From the NCBI GenBank assembly GCA_948146395.1, contig OX411543.1, forward strand, positions 34,925,058 through 34,989,057: a DNA stretch of 64,000 nt, read 5' to 3'. The DNA is from Fragum whitleyi. Its lineage: Eukaryota; Mollusca; Bivalvia; Cardiida; Cardiidae. Position 1 is the stretch's first letter. The number at the start of each line of letters is the position of its first letter. This document shows, piece after piece, positions 33,866-46,100 of this stretch. Below the pieces are notes generated by a model, which saw nothing but the letters and a program-made list of their open reading frames with translations, did not search any database and had not been told where the DNA came from. Made by a program: the position numbers and the translations under genes.

Positions 33866-34031
33866 ATGCCCCCGATAGGGAGGCATCATAAATTTGACTT
33901 GTCCGTCCGTCCGTCTGTCCGTCCGTCTGTCCGTCCGCCCGTCATTCCGTCCAAAAACTTTAACATTGGCCATTACTTCTAAATCAAAGCGGTGTCGGGG
34001 GCATTGTCATCTTACAGTGACAGCTCTTGTT
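33866..34031 (+). mobile_element. Short Pearl-like element J
   Basis: 5' hairpin ATGCCCCCGATAGGGAGGCAT, then (GTCCGTCC/GTCT)n, less than one unit, GTGTCGGGGGCATTGTC, and the end GACAGCTCTTGTT. At 166 bp it shows the minimum parts of this class. Confidence 0.85.
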
Positions 34032-34162
34032 CTATCTAAGAACGTCAACTTTTCAGAGATTTTGCATACAGTTATGGGACTTTTTATAATGGTTACATTA
34101 GAAAAGTGGTCGCTCAATAGAGGTGGTAGCTTGAGCAAGATTAAACATACTTTAATGTTTCA

Positions 34163-34250
34163 TGGTTTTTGCGTGGCTCAGTGGTTAGGATGGCAGACTC
34201 TAGAAATTGAAGCATATAGGTTCATATCCTAGCTACCATAAAGGTAATGT
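34163..34250 (+). repeat. tRNA-like SINE head
   Basis: GTGGCTCAGTGGTTAGGATG and AGGTTCATATCC resemble pol III A and B boxes with normal spacing. Probably a SINE head; the body could not be bounded. Confidence 0.45.
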
Positions 34251-34326
34251 GGGTTTGTCATTTGACAAGGTGATTCAGAGCCTAATGTTATACAAGTAAT
34301 CCAATGGAAAGAAATGAATACCAGGC

Positions 34327-34680
34327 AGGGATCGACACTAACACCAGTCCTTGGGCCCGAGACCTGTGGATTTTAGGGAGGACTGATAAAAGATGCAATG
34401 TTGCAGGTCCTTCAGGCTTGTTGACAATGGTCATTTTATTTCTGATCTGTCAAGTTTTTATTCATTACTCTAAGGAAAACATTGTGGAGAAAGAAGAAAT
34501 TGCTTATCACAAGCAATTTCTTCTTTTACCTCACTGTTTTTCTTGAAATTTACTCTTTAAATTGCTAAAATTAAATATAGTTTTCACGGAGGACCTATTA
34601 TTATCAGGAAGGAACTGTAAGTCTTAGGGCTTATGTAGGTCCTTCAGACTGATGTTAAAAAGATGTTGGTTTCAAACCCT
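34327..34680. repeat. hAT-type MITE
   Basis: CAGGGATCGACACTAAC at left and GGTTTCAAACCCTG at right, related to the termini of the 8752-10571 hAT remnant. Inner GAAATTGCTTATCACAAGCA hairpin. Confidence 0.6.
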
Positions 34681-34689
34681 GCCAGGAAT

Positions 34690-35343
34690 GCAGGGTTTTT
34701 AAGGAACACCCGTTTTGTGCATCTGAGACGCAAAGACAAGTAGCAAGAACCCTGAAAACTATGTTATATGAGTCCAAAAGACTCTGGAGCTCAACTTTAG
34801 GAAAGAATTGAAGACTGCTTTGAACAGCCTTCAATACTTTCCTGAAGTTGAGCCTGAAATATTAATATAGGTTTGTCAAATTTTTTATCTTTAACCAGGG
34901 AATATTTCTAAATCATCTACAAAATACTAGATTATAGACCACAAGAAATAGTCTATACCTAAAGCATAATTAAGGAAAGGACCCCAAAGACTGAGTCCTT
35001 TGGACTGTAATTTGTCGTTGTCAAACTAAAACGCCTGGTATGTAATGTTACCTCAATATAACTGAAAGATTGATTAAAAAAAATGTGTTCAGCGTCCATT
35101 ACAACAAATGCTCTTTTTGCTTGAGCCTATTAATTTTGTCAGCTATGTGAAATTCTAGATGAATTTTTAAAAACCATTTATAATTTGTTGATACCAAAAT
35201 TTAAGTGTCCATATAAACATATGTTAAGAGACCTGCCATATTAAATGGATGTTCTGGGAACTTAAGAAACATATCCGGGATGATATTGGGTGCTTGTTAT
35301 CAGCTTGAGAATATTTGCCTGGTTAAAGGGATGAAGACAAACA
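34690..35343. other. Unassigned intergenic stretch
   Basis: One short inverted pair is visible (AGACTCTGGAGCTCAACTT with GAAAGAATTGAAGACTGC and its complement near 34800-34850). No gene. Confidence 0.35.
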
Positions 35344-35903
35344 ACAAGAGGTCCAAGAGGGCCTGTATTACTCCACTGGCTTTATTTTGCCCTGTCACGC
35401 TCATATTTGGGAGTCAATCAAAATTTCTCGAACAATTAAAGTAAAGGGTCACCCAAGGAACATCCATGCCAAGTTTCATTGAAATTGGCCAGATGGTTTG
35501 AGAGGAGAGGATATTTTAGGATTTTAACCTGAAAAAATGCCCCACGCTGCCAAGCCCATATTTGGGGGTCAATCAAAAACTTCTTGAACAATTTAAATAA
35601 AGGGTTACCCAAGGAACTTCCATGCAACATTTCATTTAAACCTGCCCAATTGTTTGGGAGAAGTTTTTTTTTAAGATTTTAACATAAAATGCCCTGCCCT
35701 GCCCATATTTGGGGGTTGATCAAAATTTCTTGAATAATTTAAGAAGAGGGTTACCAAAGGATTTTTTCTTCCAAGTTTCGTTAAAATCTGTCCATTGGTT
35801 TGGGAGGAGAAGATGTTTAAAGAAAAAGCTTTCGCACAGACGGACAGATGACGGACACTCCACCATGACAATAGCTTGCTGGCCTTTGGCCAGTGACGCT
35901 AAA
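35344..35903 (-). mobile_element. Pearl-like element K
   Basis: On - it starts AGCGTCACTGGCCAAAGGCC, has GTCCGTCATCTGTCCGTC and units of about 157 bp (CCCAAATATGGGC), and ends GGCCCTCTTGGACCTCTTGTT. Relative of E. Confidence 0.8.
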
Positions 35904-36015
35904 AATGCAAATGTTGCATCTTAAAAAATGAACAAGAGCACTTCCATCTGATGCCATGCCTGGCTGCGGGTCCTTTATAGTAAAACATCTAAGTCGACAA
36001 AAGGGGCATTATCAT

Positions 36016-36230
36016 TAATCCCTGCTTTTTACGTGTCTGAGATTTTATGATTGAGAAAACATTGTGAAAAAAGAAGAAATTGCTTCTGACAAGCAATTTC
36101 TTCTTTTTCCACACTATTTTCTACCCTACTGAATGGTTATTTCTCAAATTAAATCCACTTTAAATTTTCGTCTGCAAAACCTTTGAATATGGACATGTCC
36201 AAAATTTTGTAAAACAGGAAACGGTTAAAT
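36016..36230. repeat. TTAA-type MITE theta, copy 2
   Basis: Near-identical to the nested element at 30301-30530, from TTAATCCCTGCTTTTTACGTG to ACAGGAAACGGTTAA. Confidence 0.85.
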
Positions 36231-36482
36231 ATTAGCTTGATATGGTCAAGGTTAAAGTTTGTCACAACACCATCTCCAATGCCTATAGGTTGACAAAAAT
36301 TACTTGACTATTTGTTCCAAAACAGAACAATCTTCACAGAACTTGGCTGTCTGGTCACAATGATAAAGCCCGTTGAAAATTGGGATCATCAACTTCTTCC
36401 AGGTGCATGAATCAGGATATTATTCATGCCCCTGCATTGTAAAGTTTGAAGGATATTGTGACTATTTTTTCTGTCAGATCAT

Positions 36483-36727
36483 TTAATCCTTGTCATGTTA
36501 AACCAAGAATATTCCTGTTTTGGCAGATTGTATAGACAAAGATCAGCCTGCACAAATGTGCATTCTGATCTTAGTACTTTACCATCTGAATATCTTTTAT
36601 GAACCATAAAAAGTTTACAACTTATATTTTCAAAATAAAATACTGACTCACAATGAGTGTATACAGTGCTTGCAACACTGATTGTAATAAAAGTTTGGCA
36701 AGGATTTTATTCAGCATGGCACATTAA
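36483..36727. repeat. piggyBac-like MITE family delta, copy 3
   Basis: TTAATCCTTGTCATGTTAAA...TTCAGCATGGCACATTAA; more diverged than the other copies. Confidence 0.75.
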
Positions 36728-37147
36728 ATTTGCTATAATACTTGAATAAGATATAATGTCTTCATATATCACATATGTTTTTTTTGTGACAAAACCTTTC
36801 TTATATTACAAATTGAAGGTCATCGGTCAAGATCAAAGTCAATATTTAAGGTCTAATTTGTGTGAAACTAGAACTTCAACATTTGCCATATTTTCGATAA
36901 TGTAAGTGATGGAGCCTTCATATTTTATATGTTATGTTGCTTATGACAATAATTTTCAGTGAATAACAGAATCAAGGTCATCAATCAATGTTTTTTCCAA
37001 GATCAATTACCTTTTAACATAAAATCTTAAATATTGTTTGTATCTTTTGAATAGCGCAATGTTTGTGACAAGGAAATGTGACAGACAGAGAAAATGATAC
37101 TACTTTATCCATCTTCTGTTGTGTATAATTAATTGAGCACATTTAAC

Positions 37148-37275
37148 ACTTAGTCGGTAGAGCATACGGAGGATTCAGTGCAAGACTGTAGTTAGTGTAC
37201 ATTCATTGAATATACACTTAGTACAGTCTTGGGCTTAACCCTCGAAACAGTAGTTCCAAATTCGAGCAATCACCT
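37148..37275 (+). repeat. tRNA-like SINE head split by palindromic MITE gamma
   Basis: TTAGTCGGTAGAGCATACGG (A box-like) is separated from AGTTCCAAATTCGAGCAATC (B box-like) by a palindrome at about 37170-37244 (GATTCAGTGCAAGACTGTA...TACAGTCTTGGGCTTAACC). Confidence 0.5.
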
Positions 37276-37440
37276 CCAATACATTAAAAACAAAATGGGT
37301 AATCAATGGTAATATCAATTTTGAACCTTTGTAAACAAATTGTATATGTTTATTATTATATAAACAAAGCTTACATATAGCAAACTGCTAATAATAATGC
37401 TAATAATCTTATGATCATATCTTGAGAAAGAATTCTACAA

Positions 37441-37990
37441 AAACAAGACGCCCAAAATTGCCCCTTATCACTCACCTGTATAATATGCCTTGCCCTTATT
37501 ATGGGGGGTGGGGTGTCAATCAAATCCCAAAGTTTTGAGAAAGATAACTCAAGGATTATTCATGCCACATGGTGAATCAAAAGAGTACAAGTTCATAACA
37601 TTTTGGCTGAGAATGGCTTTCTGGTTTAATAGGAAAAGATTCAAGACAATTACAGCCCCGCCCTACCACATTTGAGGTCAATAAATATATTCACAAATAA
37701 CTTGAAAAGTGTCATCCAAAGAACATTCTTGTGATTCTTGAAATTAGCCACTGGTTTAGGAGGAGAGGCTTTAAAGTTATTGAAGTAAGTACATGTAACT
37801 GCTCTGCACATATTTGGGGGTCAATCAAAATTTTATGAACAAGTTTTGAGAAGGGTCACACAAGAAATATTTCTGCCAAGTTTTGTTGACAGATCCAGTG
37901 GTTACTGAGAAGATGTTTAGAGATTTGTTGACTTCTGATGGACAAAAGATGATCACAAAAGCTCAACTTAAGCAATTTTTAAGGCGAGCT
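37441..37990 (-). mobile_element. Degenerate Pearl-like element
   Basis: On - it starts with an AGCTCGCC-like stem, with units of about 150 bp (TTGATTGACCCCCAAATATG) and an end GGCGTCTTGTTTT. Old and diverged. Confidence 0.55.
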
Positions 37991-38087
37991 GAAAAAAAGG
38001 AATTTTAAAATTGTCAAGGGCAAAGATCTTTGTCCAGGTTCCCTCTTATTATAGAAATCTTTTGTAATCTGGGTCTGAGGTTATAAA

Positions 38088-38345
38088 ACTTTTCTCATTC
38101 TCACCTGAGAATTTTCTCAAACTTAAAACTTGAAATTTAAATAACTGTATGAGCATAAAAGTAATTATTAGAATTTAAATAACTGTATGAGCATAAAAAT
38201 AATTATTAATAAGTTGTTATTAATAACAACTTATCAATAATACATTTAATGTTCATAGTTATATAAGTATAACAACACAATTACAACTTTAGTCTCATGT
38301 TGAAATTTGAGGAAATTTTAAATAGAGATTGATAAAAGTATAACA
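38088..38345. repeat. Palindromic repeat eta, copy 2
   Basis: GAGGTTATAAAACTTTTCTC at left, with inner AATAAGTTGTTATTAATAAC. Includes a tandem 40-bp duplication at about 38131-38206. Confidence 0.7.
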
Positions 38346-38594
38346 ATCTCAAGTCCACAAGAAAGGTTTCTGTATTCCAAATATATTCAACACTTGAAAC
38401 AAGGCCTAGTACAGTAGAATTTTATCAATTGCAAGTTTTCAACTCTGATTATAGCAACTCTCTGCTTAAAATTGTAACTTGAATATGAGCACAAACAATA
38501 AAATAAAAGAACAAATGGTATGAACAGGGTTCCACTGAGGTACAGTCAATACATAGAAGTACTTGGCTATCAAGTAAGGGGTAAAAAGTACATG

Positions 38595-38669
38595 TGATGC
38601 CTCATTGCAACAGAGTTGTAACTGCCTATAAACTTATAGGCAGTTACAACTTTTTTGTGCTGAGCCATC
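38595..38669. repeat. Hairpin MITE family beta, copy 2
   Basis: GTTGTAACTGCCTATA and TATAGGCAGTTACAAC around AACT, outer TGATGCCTC/TGAGCCATCA. Confidence 0.85.
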
Positions 38670-39329
38670 AATGTAATTCCCCTACCATTTTCTAAGTAAT
38701 AAGCCTGTTCATAATTTTTCCCAACAATTTTGCTTGTGTATGAAAAGCAGACATTGAGCAACCTCAGCAGCCATACAGTGCATTTGGAATACTTGTAAAT
38801 GCCTTAATTCACTTACAGCATTGTAACATGGAGGAGTCCATTTTCACTAATCATCCTTATTAACTAAACAGAACATTTATGCGTTGGAAATGATTTTCAC
38901 CAATCTAAATATTTATCATAAACAGCACAATATTTAGTACTGAGTAGGACATTGAGGGAAAGAAATTTCTGCTCGATAGTTACAAAATTTACCTTAGAAA
39001 TACCATTAATTGGTTCATCATTCAATTTTCTGTAATTATATTTGTGAATCAACTACAACAAATTGACAAATGAAAGTTGAATGTAGATAAAAGAAGATTT
39101 TTTGTCAATATTTTTTCCTAACATTAGTTTCTAGAATAAAAGAACAAGAAGTTATAAAAACAGTGTGATGCAATGAACAAAAGACTTTAACATAATTTTA
39201 GCTTTGTTTAACTAGCCTAAAAACTAATGTAAATACACAAACAATTTTAATTTCATCATTCAAGGTTGTTGACCATTTTGGCCAGAAAATGATGTGTGAC
39301 TGTCATAAAACTATTAATTATACTAAGAC

Positions 39330-39590
39330 TGGGACGGGGATTAAACACTTTTCTCATGCTAAAATAAGAATTTTCTCCATTTATGAATTGAAGTAAATGT
39401 ATGAACATTTAAGATAATATTATCTAGTTGTTATTTATAACAACTTATTAATATCATATTTTATGTTCATACATTTATTTAAGTAATTCAACAGAATTAA
39501 AGCTTAAATCTCTTGTTGAAATTGAGAAAATATTAAAAAAAATCTTTGTTGAGCGTTAGAAAAGTCTTATTATCTCGAGTCCTGATCCAC
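39330..39590. repeat. Palindromic repeat eta, copy 3
   Basis: Arms ACACTTTTCTCATGCTAA and TTAGAAAAGTCTTATTATC around TAGTTGTTATTTATAACAAC. It follows the RPTP stop codon in transcript direction. Confidence 0.65.
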
Positions 39591-39724
39591 TTGGAATAAA
39601 ATTCAGGCTGCTACATAGTCTGTCGCCAATGGGTTAATATACCCCCAGATGATATTTAAGACTGGTCCAAATTTTAAGAAGTTGCAAAACAATTTTGGGA
39701 AGATGCAATTATGATTACATATGT

Positions 39725-39781
39725 CGAGTGTTCAGTGCAAGACTGTATATACACTTAGTACAGTCTTGCACTGAACCCTCA
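39725..39781. repeat. Palindromic MITE gamma, copy 2
   Basis: CGAGTGTTCAGTGCAAGACT and AGTCTTGCACTGAACCCTC around TATACACTTAG. Other copies are at 37170-37244, 62449-62526 and a half copy near 46805-46855. It lies in the RPTP 3' region, so it would be transcribed. Confidence 0.85.
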
Positions 39782-39955
39782 ATGCACTTCTGTCTTTCTT
39801 GGTATAAAAAATGTGGGAATTGAAGAAAATGAATGTTACAGTCAATATCTACATTGTATATAATCCACACTTTCTACTTGCTGTGCATAAATAAGTAGGA
39901 CAGTGGGTACAAGTCATCTCTGAATGTTGAGACTTTAACAGGGTAGGCTTTATGC

Positions 39956-40117
39956 CTAATAAGGCATGAAGTCATGCCCAGTTCCATATGAAGTCAAACT
40001 CAGGCTGCTATATGGTCTGTCAGATCGAGTTTTACTCATCTGTGACGTCAGTGTCCCACCTGGTAATCGCATGTTGATGTAATCCCATAATGCCTTGTAA
40101 CAGAATCTGTACTGATC
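39956..40117 (-). CDS. RPTP last exon: end of D2 and short tail
   Basis: Acceptor CATTCCTTTCAG precedes 40117. The exon begins DQYRFCYKALWDYI, the Q-Y-x-F-C-Y helix that closes every PTP domain, in phase with QVIDML of the previous exon. A 35-residue Ser/Thr/Arg-rich tail ends HDFMPY and TAG (39956-39958). Confidence 0.92.
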   Translation of the reverse strand, partial: DQYRFCYKALWDYINMRLPGGTLTSQMSKTRSDRPYSSLSLTSYGTGHDFMPY

Positions 40118-43100
40118 CTGAAAGGAATGACAATTTTGTTTTGTTAAAACTTTCATATATTTCTACATTTCAACATATTACTTAGTTTAAAACTAGTTAG
40201 GAGAAAGCATAATGGAATAAGATGTGTTGTCGACACTAACTATTTTACAATTGGGTTCTGCAGAAATCTCTACTTGTTATGATTGAGATTCCTCTGGATA
40301 ATCAGGGTTCCTTCCTTCATTTATTTAGGTTACTATAACATTTAAAGAAAAAATAAGGAAAAAAAACAAAGTTACTGAGATATTCTCATACCCTTGCAAG
40401 CCAAGGGTTCAAACTCTACTTTGTTCCTTAAAAACATAAGGAACAAAGTGGAGTTAGAACCTTAGCTTGAAAAAAATCTGCTTTAAAGAACATCTAAAAG
40501 TTAAGATATAGAAGGATCTTGACAGAATCCCTTACTTTGAACAAATGGGTTCCATCCCAATATCTTGGGATCTGAGGACACTGTTAGTATTGAACCCTGG
40601 TGTTTATGAAATCGTTTATGAATTATCACAGCCACAGACAGAGGGAGACAAAATTAATGAACTTTTAAATGAGGATATTTCACAGTTACATTAACAAACC
40701 CTATGTTGTGTGAGAAAGACAATGCAAATGAGTTACCACAACACAGGGTTGTGTGATTTTAGACTTGCATAACCCCCTCTTATCAAAGTTTGAACTTGAA
40801 TCATGTCTTTGACAGGAAATCTTTATCTTAACATTTGCAGATATATTTTGATAACATGTACCTTCAAGCCCAATCAAATACTGTTACTATGGAAAGTACA
40901 TTGAAGGACATGAAAAATTGTCAATTTCCAAAAGGTATATTGAAGGACATGAAAAATTGTCAATTTCAAGAAAGTACATTGGAGGATATGAAAAATTGCC
41001 AATTTCCCATATTCAGTTTTGGACAAACAAAAATTCCTGTAAACTATCTACCTCCATCCCCCTTTACCAAACATACATTTCTGCTATCCTATCATGTTTT
41101 ATATAAAGAATTGTTAGGAAAGGAGTCATCACTAGATCCTAAATTTGATGCATGAGTGTTTGTTTGTTTGAATTGGGTTTTACACCGCTTAAAACAATCT
41201 TTCAATTATATAGCGGGGGATGGAGCATCTAACAAAGGTGTCCTGGTATTACTCACACCGGTACTAGCATTACATCCTTTTCTAGACTCCAGCTGATATC
41301 CCACATAGGTCTATGATTTTCAACCCATTGGTGGAAGACAAATAGTCTGAAAGGATGAGTGCTGCCAAACGAGAATGGCAACTTTGGCCCTTTGATACAG
41401 GAGTGATAAAAATATTTACCAGCATGTCAATCACCTGTCCCCTTCTTCGTTTGATATGTTTGACTGTATGGAAGACATCAGAGTACCCATCAACAAGGGC
41501 CTGTTCACACAGGACGCTGATGGCAACAAACAGTCCACTGTGTGTAGCACCATCTTTACAATGAACTAAAATTGGGTTGTTGTTGTCATTGTTAAATATC
41601 TGCCAATCCTGTACTAGGTCCATCACATCTAATAACATAGACTTCGACTTGGGGATAAATTCTGTGTCCATCCATGCGTTAAATTGAAACTGACGCACAT
41701 GACGAACTTGGCCTGGCTTTTGCATGCACACAAGTTTTAAGTTCCGTATTGTGATATTTTCTTGCTGGTATTCATCTGTGGTTTCCACAAAGAAAGGTTC
41801 ATATTGTTTCATGTGGTTTTGTGGCCAGTATTCAGCACATGAATCGTCCTCAAACTTCATAGGTTCCATCATGACAATGGTATTTACATCATGGTCATAT
41901 ACCAGCTTCCAAAAATCAATAACTGTTGTGTGTAGAGGAGTTTGTGTAAGAATGTAGTGGTTATATTGTCTATGACCATCAATAAACACTGCATTTATGT
42001 AGTCAGTTCTGCCAGCACCACCTGGGGTCGTTAATATAGGCCTGTACATATCAGGGGGGATAATTTCACAAAATCTGTTCTTGTTTATGTTAACTGGTAA
42101 CAAAGCCTCAGAACAAGCAGTGGGAAATAACTTTCTTGTGAATTCCTGTAAACAATGAAACTGTCCATGTAAATATGAGTGTCCTGTCTTCAAGTTTTTC
42201 TGAGTTAAGACATGGTATTTCTCTTTCAAATCAAAACATTCGAATGCAGTTTGTCCAGCTACCATGGCCTCAAATAAGGCTTCATACACAAACACATATT
42301 GTTTAGCAGTTCTGACCATAGCTGGTCTGTCTTTTCTCATTTTACGAACAAAAGAATACACACTGATCATTCCTTCTACTTGATACTGATCAATCAGTGA
42401 ATCAACAGCTATGTACACCCCAGTCCTACTCACACCTGTCCCACAATGCACCACTATAGGTGTGTGATGACCTTCATGATACTGGTTGACCTTGTGCCTC
42501 ATTTCCAATAAGGGTATTGAGTCCTCAGGAACACCATGTTCTGGCCAATAACTCAACTCAAATATATACACTGTCTGCCACTCTGAATCGCTTTGTGGAC
42601 AGATTTTCACAGTTCGAATCACATAGTTAGCAAACTCATTGATGTCACATAGTTCCAACACAAAGTTACCATAGAGCACCCTTCCTTCATCTGGCCAATA
42701 TTGCGTACATTTCACAATGTGGTCTTCTACAAGATTGGCCATCATGACCACACATCTCACCTCATACTGGTAAATCATTCGCCAAAAGTCCAACACTGTC
42801 TCCTCATCAAATGGACTTTGGGCCGCTATATATGCTCGCTGATGCTTGTAGCCCTTTATAAAATTAGCATTGATGTAATCACTCTGTCCGGGGATGGTGG
42901 GGTCTAGTATCACTCGGCTATGATCATAAGGTAGTAAATGACTGAAACGGTTCTTCAGCTCATTGTCTCTATGTGATGCAGTAGTTGATGTACTTTGAGC
43001 ACCATGTGGTAATTGTGAAAACTCGTCGTGAAACAAAACTGGTTGACCAGATTTCTCAACCCCAGCAAAACCATTTGTAAATATTTTATTTGTATTGGGT

Positions 43101-46100
43101 AAATAATCCCGCCCCATTATAATATAACGACTCTCTCTGAGTGAGTACACAGTGTTCCAGTATTTGTGAGGGTTATAATCATCAACACGAAACACCTTCA
43201 GACTATAGTGATCCTCTTTCTCATTTGTGTATGGCTCATATTTTTGTTCACTTCTACGATTTCGTAACCAGAGACACAATAAGATAATTACAACTGCTAT
43301 AATTATCAGTAACACAATTAGAACAATGATGACGATGATAACTGTATTATTTCCGGAATCCTCTTCATCTTGTGGAGGTATAATGATTGGAGAAGGTGAC
43401 AGATTTACAGCTTGTACCGACTCTGACACTTTAGTGTAGTTGTACTTACATACACCTTCAAAATAACTGATTATTACATAGTATACGTCATAGAACTTGT
43501 TAGCAGTTAAGGGACCATTGGTGTAATTTCCATATGTAACTCCATTGCCAATAATGAAAATGATTCTGGAGGGGATCTCAGTGTGAGAAAAGTTCCTTGC
43601 TATATAACCTGGGATATCTGTCTCTCCCGGACAAGTGTCATTATCAATACTTATAGCTCGTCTGCGAACATTAGAATCTGTGACTTCATCAATGAAGATC
43701 AAATAACCGTATGGTTTTGCAGATACAGTTGACACTACTGGATCTAATGCAACTGTGATCGTAGATGATGAAGTGTTTTTCACCTCTGGTTCAAGGGGTG
43801 AAGGTGGATTTTCTTGCTCTGTAGAAACTTGAATTCTGGTAGCCTCACCAATTCCGGCATTGTTTATGACAGATACATGAAAGTCATAAAATCTACCAGG
43901 TGTCAGGTTGCATGCTGTGACTGAGGCAGTCGTTGTGTTGGTCATGTTTTGAATGGCTAAACCAGCTTCATTGTAGGATACCTTTAAAAAACATTAAATT
44001 GACAAATAAAAAAACTTATAATATGACCTGCATCATGTGAGTGAGATACATAGCTGAATATTTTCAAAATTACACCTGTAGGTGTTATTAAACTAGTTAC
44101 ATAAGAATGCAAACAAGAGCCATGTCGGACATAGCCATCACCTGCCTAGAAAGCTTGATAGTAAACTGAAGCCTAATAGATTAAGGGTTCTACTTTAAGA
44201 AATTAAGCCCCTACAAAAGTCTTAAAATAACAAAGGGCAATAACTCCAAAATTATGCAAGCCAGAGTTATAGTTCTTGTGCACTACACTCCTCTTCCATG
44301 AGATCTATCCACCCATAAAGTTTCAAGTTGATAGCTAAAATACTTTAGGAGATATGCTCCGGACAAAATCTAAGTCTTAAAAATAACAAAGGGCAATAAC
44401 TCCAAAATTATACAAGCCAGAATTATAGTTCTTGTGCACTGCACTTCTCTTTCATTAGATCTATCCTCCCATAAAGTTTCAAATTGATAGCTTTAATACT
44501 TTTGGAGATATGCTCGGGACAAAATCTAAGTCTTAAAAATAACAAAGGGCAATAACTCAAAAATTATGCAAGCAAGAGATGTAGTTCTTGTGCACTGCAC
44601 TTCCCTCCATGAGATCTATCCACCCATAAAGTTTCAAGTTGATAGCTATTATACTTAAGGAGATATGCTCCGGACAAAATCTAAGTCTTAAAAATAACAA
44701 AGGGCAATAACTTCAAAATTATTCAAACAAGAGTTGAAGTTCTTGTGCACTGCACTTTTCCTCCATGAGATCTATCCACCCATAAAGTTTCAAGTTGATA
44801 GCTTTAATACTTTAGGAGATATGCTCCGGACAAAATCTTAGTCTAAAAAATAACAAAGGGCAATAACTTCAAAATTATGCAAGCAAGAGTTGTAGTTCTT
44901 GTGCACTGCACTTCTCCTCAATGAGATCTATCCACCCATAAAGTTTCAAGTTGATAGCTAAAATACTTTAGGAGATATGCTCCAGACAAAATCTAAGTCT
45001 TTAAAATAATAAAGGGCAATAACTCCAAAATTATACAAGCAAGAGTTGTAGTTCTTGTGCACTGCACTTCTTCATGAGATCTATCCACCCATAAAGTTTC
45101 AGGTTGATAGCTATTATACTTTAGGAGATATGCTCTGGACATAATCTAAGTCTTAAAAATAACAAAGGGCAATAACTCCAAAATTATGCAAGCAAGAGTT
45201 GTAGTTCTTGTGCACTGCACTTCTCCTCTATGAGATCTATCCACCCATAAAGTTTCAAGTTGATAGCTATTATACTTTAAGAGATATGCTACGGACAAGT
45301 TTAGTGACGGAAGGACGGAATGATGGATGGAGAGCATTACTATATCCCCTTGCAACACTATTTAGTTGGCGTGAAATTGATGTAATAATGGATCTGATGA
45401 TGTCATTTTACAGACAGCTTTATATATTAAGCAGGAATTTTTGATTGATGAATTTCAACAACTTTGTTGATTTATTATAAAAATTTGGGTCATATTGTAG
45501 GTGGCATATCAAATTTGTTTTCATAAATTACAAAATTTATTAAACTAGTCATCTAAAACAGATAAAAACTAGAACTGTCGCAGAGCGGGCTAATACCCCC
45601 CACAAGCGCTTTGTCAGAATGCAAGTGCTATTAGTGCAGGATGTGTTTGTAACTAATATTGAGGTCATATGTAGCATTTGCATGAAGTTTCATGATTCTG
45701 GGTCGCTTGGTTTTTGAGATAAGAGTCCAGAAATGAAAATAGATCAAAAATTGACTGTGTCCTTGACCTTTGACCTACATGACCCAAATACAATAGGGCA
45801 CTTCCTTGGATCATAAGCAACATTTGCATAAAGTTTCATGCTTGTAGTTCACTTGGTTCTCAAGTTAGAGTCCAGAAACGAAAATTTAACAAAAAATTAC
45901 TGTGACCTTGACCTTTGACCTATGTAACCCAAAAACAATAGGGCACTTCCTTGGGTCATAAGCAACTTTTGTGTAAAGTTTCATGATTGTAGGCCACTTG
46001 GTTCTTGAGTTAGAGTCCGGAAACGAATATTTAACAAAGGCTGACTGTGACCTTGACCTTTGACCTACATGACCCAAAAACAATAGGGCACTTCCTTGGG

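Noticed and set aside
40835..41155. 106-codon frame on + with a DMKNCQF repeat
   Set aside because: Caused by three tandem 42-bp units with length divisible by three, inside the last RPTP intron; no family resemblance.
41282..41419. Open frame of the large RPTP exon continues 45 codons beyond the donor
   Set aside because: CTG|GTAAAT at 41420 is a good donor, the next exon continues the D2 fold in phase (DQYRFCY), and the extension reads into a SINE-like repeat.
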